Positions 48,933 to 51,335 of a stretch of 51,335 nucleotides of DNA are shown piece after piece. The translations under genes were made by a program, and so were the position numbers. Each line of letters opens with the position of its first letter. The first letter of the stretch is position 1. A model generated the notes under the pieces. The model was not told the origin of the DNA. It was given only the letters and a program-made list of their open reading frames with translations, and ran no database searches. The stretch is from NCBI GenBank assembly GCA_013032095.1, contig WQBJ01000025.1, positions 1 through 51,335 of the forward strand. Direction: 5' to 3'. Source of the DNA: Ruegeria atlantica. GTDB taxonomy: Bacteria > Pseudomonadota > Alphaproteobacteria > Rhodobacterales > Rhodobacteraceae.

Positions 48933-50330
48933 CTAGGACGCCGCTTTCATCAGCCCTTGAGCGATGATCTCCGCCTGTGCCTCGTCCAGCGACTTGTAAA
49001 TCCGCACGAACATCTCGTCGATATCCGCCGGGGTCAGGATCAGCGGGGGTGAGATGATCATCCGGTCACCCACATGGCGCATGATCAGGTTGTTGGCAAA
49101 GCAGCGGTCGCGGCAGATATAACCCACGGTGCCGGGGTCCGAGGCGAACTTGGCCCGGCTGGCTTTGTCTGGCGTCAGCGCGATCGAGGCCATCATGCCG
49201 ACGATCTTGGCCTCACCGACCAGCGGGTGGTCGGCCAACGCTTCCCATTTCTCTTTCAGATAAGGCGCAGCCACGTCGCGGACATGCTCGACAATCTTTT
49301 CCTCTTCAAGGATGCGCAGGTTTTCAAGCGCTACGGCGGCGGCGACAGGGTGGCCGGAATAGGTGTAGCCGTGGTTGAATTCGGTGCCGCCGATGACCTC
49401 TGCGATCTCGTCGTTGACGATGGACCCACCGATTGGCGCATAGCCGGAGCTGAGACCCTTGGCGATGGTCATTATATGCGGCTTGATCCCGACGGTCTGA
49501 GAGCCGAACCAGTTCCCGGTGCGACCAAAACCACAGATCACTTCATCCGCGATCAGCAGAATATCGTATTTGTCGCAGATGCGTTGAACCTCGGGCCAGT
49601 AGCTGTCCGGCGCGACGATCACACCACCCGCACCCTGCACGGGTTCGGCGATGAAGGCCGAGACGCGGTCTTCGCCCAGTTCAAGAATGGCCTCCTCCAG
49701 CTCGCGCGCGCGCTCTAGGCCAAACTCTTCGGGCGTCATGTCACCGCCCTCGGCCCACCAGTTCGGTTGGTTGATGTGGTGGATGTTCGGGATCGGAATG
49801 CCGCCCTGCGCATGCATCCCCGCCATACCGCCCAGAGAAGCGGATCCCACAGATGAGCCGTGATAGGCGTTGTGACGGCTGATAATGATGTTCTTGTCAG
49901 GCTGGCCCTTCTCGGCCCAGTAGGTGCGCACCAGCCTGATATTGGTGTCATTAGCTTCGGACCCGCCGGCGGCGAAAAAGACATGGTTCAGATCACCCGG
50001 CGCCAGTTCGGCGATTTTAGCAGCCAGTGCAATGGCCGGAACGTGGGTCGTCTTGAAGAAGGTGTTGTAATAGGGCAACTCGCGCGTCTGGCGTGCGGCG
50101 ACATCGGCCAGCTCATCGCGGCCATAGCCGATATTCACGCACCACAGACCGGCCATGGCGTCCAGAATCTCTTCGCCCTCACTGTCTGTCAGGTAGACGC
50201 CACTGGCGCGGGTGATGACGCGTGCGCCTTCTTTGCCAAGCGAACCATTGGCCGAGAACGGGTGTATATGGTGGGCGGCATCCAGCGCCTGCAATTCGGC
50301 GGTGGGCATATGATTGGTGATGGTGGACAT
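48933..50330 (-). CDS. Class III aminotransferase, putrescine/polyamine type
   Basis: A 465-residue PLP aminotransferase of the class III (omega-amino acid) group. The PLP lysine is Lys291 in IMTIAKGLSSGYAP, with the Asp of LIADEVICGFGRTGNWFG upstream. The start is ATG at 50330 (MSTITNHMPTAELQALDAAHHIHP). The nearby GntR regulator and the start of a putrescine-binding-type protein suggest a SpuC-like putrescine-pyruvate transaminase. Taurine or beta-alanine transaminases look similar, so the substrate remains an inference. Confidence 0.82.
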   Translation of the reverse strand: MSTITNHMPTAELQALDAAHHIHPFSANGSLGKEGARVITRASGVYLTDSEGEEILDAMAGLWCVNIGYGRDELADVAARQTRELPYYNTFFKTTHVPAIALAAKIAELAPGDLNHVFFAAGGSEANDTNIRLVRTYWAEKGQPDKNIIISRHNAYHGSSVGSASLGGMAGMHAQGGIPIPNIHHINQPNWWAEGGDMTPEEFGLERARELEEAILELGEDRVSAFIAEPVQGAGGVIVAPDSYWPEVQRICDKYDILLIADEVICGFGRTGNWFGSQTVGIKPHIMTIAKGLSSGYAPIGGSIVNDEIAEVIGGTEFNHGYTYSGHPVAAAVALENLRILEEEKIVEHVRDVAAPYLKEKWEALADHPLVGEAKIVGMMASIALTPDKASRAKFASDPGTVGYICRDRCFANNLIMRHVGDRMIISPPLILTPADIDEMFVRIYKSLDEAQAEIIAQGLMKAAS

Positions 50331-50367
50331 CCGGAAGTCTCCTGCAAACGCGGTCGGCACTCACAAT

Positions 50368-50380
50368 ATGATCAAATTTT
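50368..50380. promoter_or_regulatory. TATGATCAAATTT motif upstream of the aminotransferase gene
   Basis: It contains TGATCAAAT, 38 bp upstream of the aminotransferase start. The same core occurs near the starts of the other two genes of this block (51075-51085 and 51176-51185), which suggests a common operator for the adjacent GntR regulator. Confidence 0.55.
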
Positions 50381-50405
50381 TTCCTGTCAATCGAATCGAT
50401 GACCC

Positions 50406-51089
50406 CTAACCGTCAATCAGGGCGTCCGCCATCAGTTCCATCCCCTGCTCGATGTCCTGAGCGGTTGCCTTTGCTACCATTTGAGCATCTTTTGCGCGTA
50501 GGGCAGTGATGATGTCTTTGTGCCTATCCGGCAGGCTTTGCGTACCAAAACGACCGCAAACCACGCGCAGAGAAGGTCCGAATCTCAGCCACAGCCGCTC
50601 GGCCAGATCACGCAGAATCGGGGCGTCGGCAAAGGAATAAAGCGTCTCGTGGAACGTGTGGTTGAGGTGAAGGTATCCGCTGACGTCCCCATCCGCGATT
50701 GTGCGGTCCAGCCGGCGGTCGATGCGTTCAAGATTGTCGATATCCGCGTTGCTCATATTCGCGGTTGCGCGTTTAGAAAGTTCTGATTCTATTGATATTC
50801 TGGCAAATATCATCTGTTCAACATCGCCCGAAGTCAACAAGGGCACACTGACCCGGCGATTGCCCTGAAACACCAGCGCCCCGTCCGAGATCAGGCGGCG
50901 GATAGCCTCTCGCACGGGTGTCATGCCCACTCCAAGCGAATCAGTCAGTCCCTGTATCGTGACGGGCTGTCCGGGCACCAATTCGCCGAACATGATCTGC
51001 GATTTGAGGGTTTGATAGACCTGCTCATGTGCGGGTCGTTTTTCGGTCTCCGATTTTGTGTCGAATGCCTTATTTTTGATCAAATCCAA
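50406..51089 (-). CDS. GntR/FCD-family transcriptional regulator
   Basis: A 227-residue regulator: a winged helix-turn-helix (residues 20-90: HEQVYQTLKSQIMFGELVPG, then GVGMTPVREAIRRLISDGAL) and an all-helical FCD ligand domain with metal-binding His residues (HLNHTFHETLY). The start is uncertain. The frame has no ATG near the expected N-terminus; TTG at 51089 or 51083 fits best, and the TTTGATCAAA motif lies across the first codons. It probably controls the flanking aminotransferase and binding-protein genes. Confidence 0.85.
   Translation of the reverse strand: MDLIKNKAFDTKSETEKRPAHEQVYQTLKSQIMFGELVPGQPVTIQGLTDSLGVGMTPVREAIRRLISDGALVFQGNRRVSVPLLTSGDVEQMIFARISIESELSKRATANMSNADIDNLERIDRRLDRTIADGDVSGYLHLNHTFHETLYSFADAPILRDLAERLWLRFGPSLRVVCGRFGTQSLPDRHKDIITALRAKDAQMVAKATAQDIEQGMELMADALIDG
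51075..51085. promoter_or_regulatory. TTTGATCAAA palindrome at the GntR start
   Basis: A perfect 10-bp palindrome TTTGATCAAA followed by T. It sits on the assumed first codons of the regulator, a good place for autorepression. Confidence 0.55.
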
Positions 51090-51175
51090 TTGGTTTGCCC
51101 CGTTTCCAGTGATGATGTCTTGCCAGGTTGCAGGCCTCGTGAAACCATACGCGGTATCGAGGGAAAACGCAAAAC

Positions 51176-51185
51176 TTGATCAAAT
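51176..51185. promoter_or_regulatory. TTGATCAAAT motif upstream of the binding-protein gene
   Basis: A second copy of the same core lies 45 bp before the ATG of the polyamine-binding-type protein and 101 bp from the copy at the regulator start. Confidence 0.55.
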
Positions 51186-51229
51186 CAAAAAAAACGGGAT
51201 TATACCCTTACACTTTCAGGGAGAAGAAA

Positions 51230-51335
51230 ATGACAATCAAAACGCTGACCATGACAGCGATCATTGCACTGGGAACTTCGGCCGCCTTCGCCGAAGAGGT
51301 GCGTGTTTATAACTGGTCCGACTACATTGATGAGG
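51230..51335 (+). CDS. Polyamine ABC transporter binding protein, 5' fragment
   Basis: Only the first 35 codons are in the window. They give a signal peptide (MTIKTLTMTAIIALGTSAAF, cleavage after AFA) and the mature start EEVRVYNWSDYIDE, which is diagnostic for the PotD/PotF/SpuD putrescine-spermidine binding family. An RBS (CAGGGAGAAG) lies upstream. ATPase and permease genes would be expected to the right. Confidence 0.85.
   Translation, partial: MTIKTLTMTAIIALGTSAAFAEEVRVYNWSDYIDE

Overview
This window is a piece of alphaproteobacterial chromosome, most likely from the order Rhodobacterales (Roseobacter group). The evidence is the gene content (an ANTAR-regulated assimilatory nitrate operon, a serC-serA operon with its leader RNA, HutF-type histidine degradation, an IalB-like protein, CbpA/CbpM), the GC-rich codon usage and the tight 4-bp gene overlaps. 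It is densely packed, with about 49 protein genes. I see no rRNA, tRNA, prophage, insertion sequence or CRISPR array. The first gene (gcvP) and the last (a polyamine-binding protein) are cut by the window edges.

Layout. (1) 1-1890: end of gcvP, then a terminator shared with the convergent operon. (2) 1895-13551, minus strand: nasT-nasS-[leader]-nrtA-nrtB-nrtCD-nirB-nirD-nasA, a complete route from nitrate uptake to ammonium. NasS and NasT are a nitrate sensor and an RNA-binding antiterminator. The leader before nrtA carries two small hairpins and a strong terminator that look like their target. (3) 13783-16713: leader hairpins, then serC and serA of serine biosynthesis; serB lies separately at 26525. 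(4) 16767-19008: a calcineurin-like phosphatase converging on a malonyl-CoA synthetase. (5) 19091-26456: a full five-step histidine utilisation locus, hutC-hutF on the minus strand diverging from hutI-hutH-hutG-hutU. (6) 27424-33215: an ArsR/AHSA1/YCII operon with a palindromic operator, an asparaginase, small secreted proteins including a 55-residue lipoprotein, rlmN, and a cytochrome P460-like c-heme protein. (7) 33222-41000: a U32 protein, cbpM-cbpA, a PLP lyase, a LOG protein, a threonine dehydratase-like enzyme, dapD and a cupin. (8) 41095-48527: a small unknown protein, a periplasmic-binding protein with an inserted ion-channel-like membrane module (glutamate receptor architecture), dapE, a DUF2064 protein, RNase R, DUF1801 and a lytic transglycosylase. 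(9) 48528-48932: a gene-free gap with hairpins. (10) 48933-end: a polyamine-type aminotransferase, a GntR/FCD regulator and the start of a PotF/SpuD-like binding protein. All three have a TGATCAAAT motif near their starts.

The strongest leads outside routine annotation are the ANTAR-type attenuator before nrtA, the serC leader with the ribosome-binding site in the loop of its last hairpin, the glutamate-receptor-like channel protein with an unusual pore sequence, the repeated TGATCAAAT motif, and an 18-bp perfect palindrome before the small lipoprotein gene. Most of the rest is ordinary core metabolism. Functions are assigned from motifs and family resemblance read by eye; no database search was possible.
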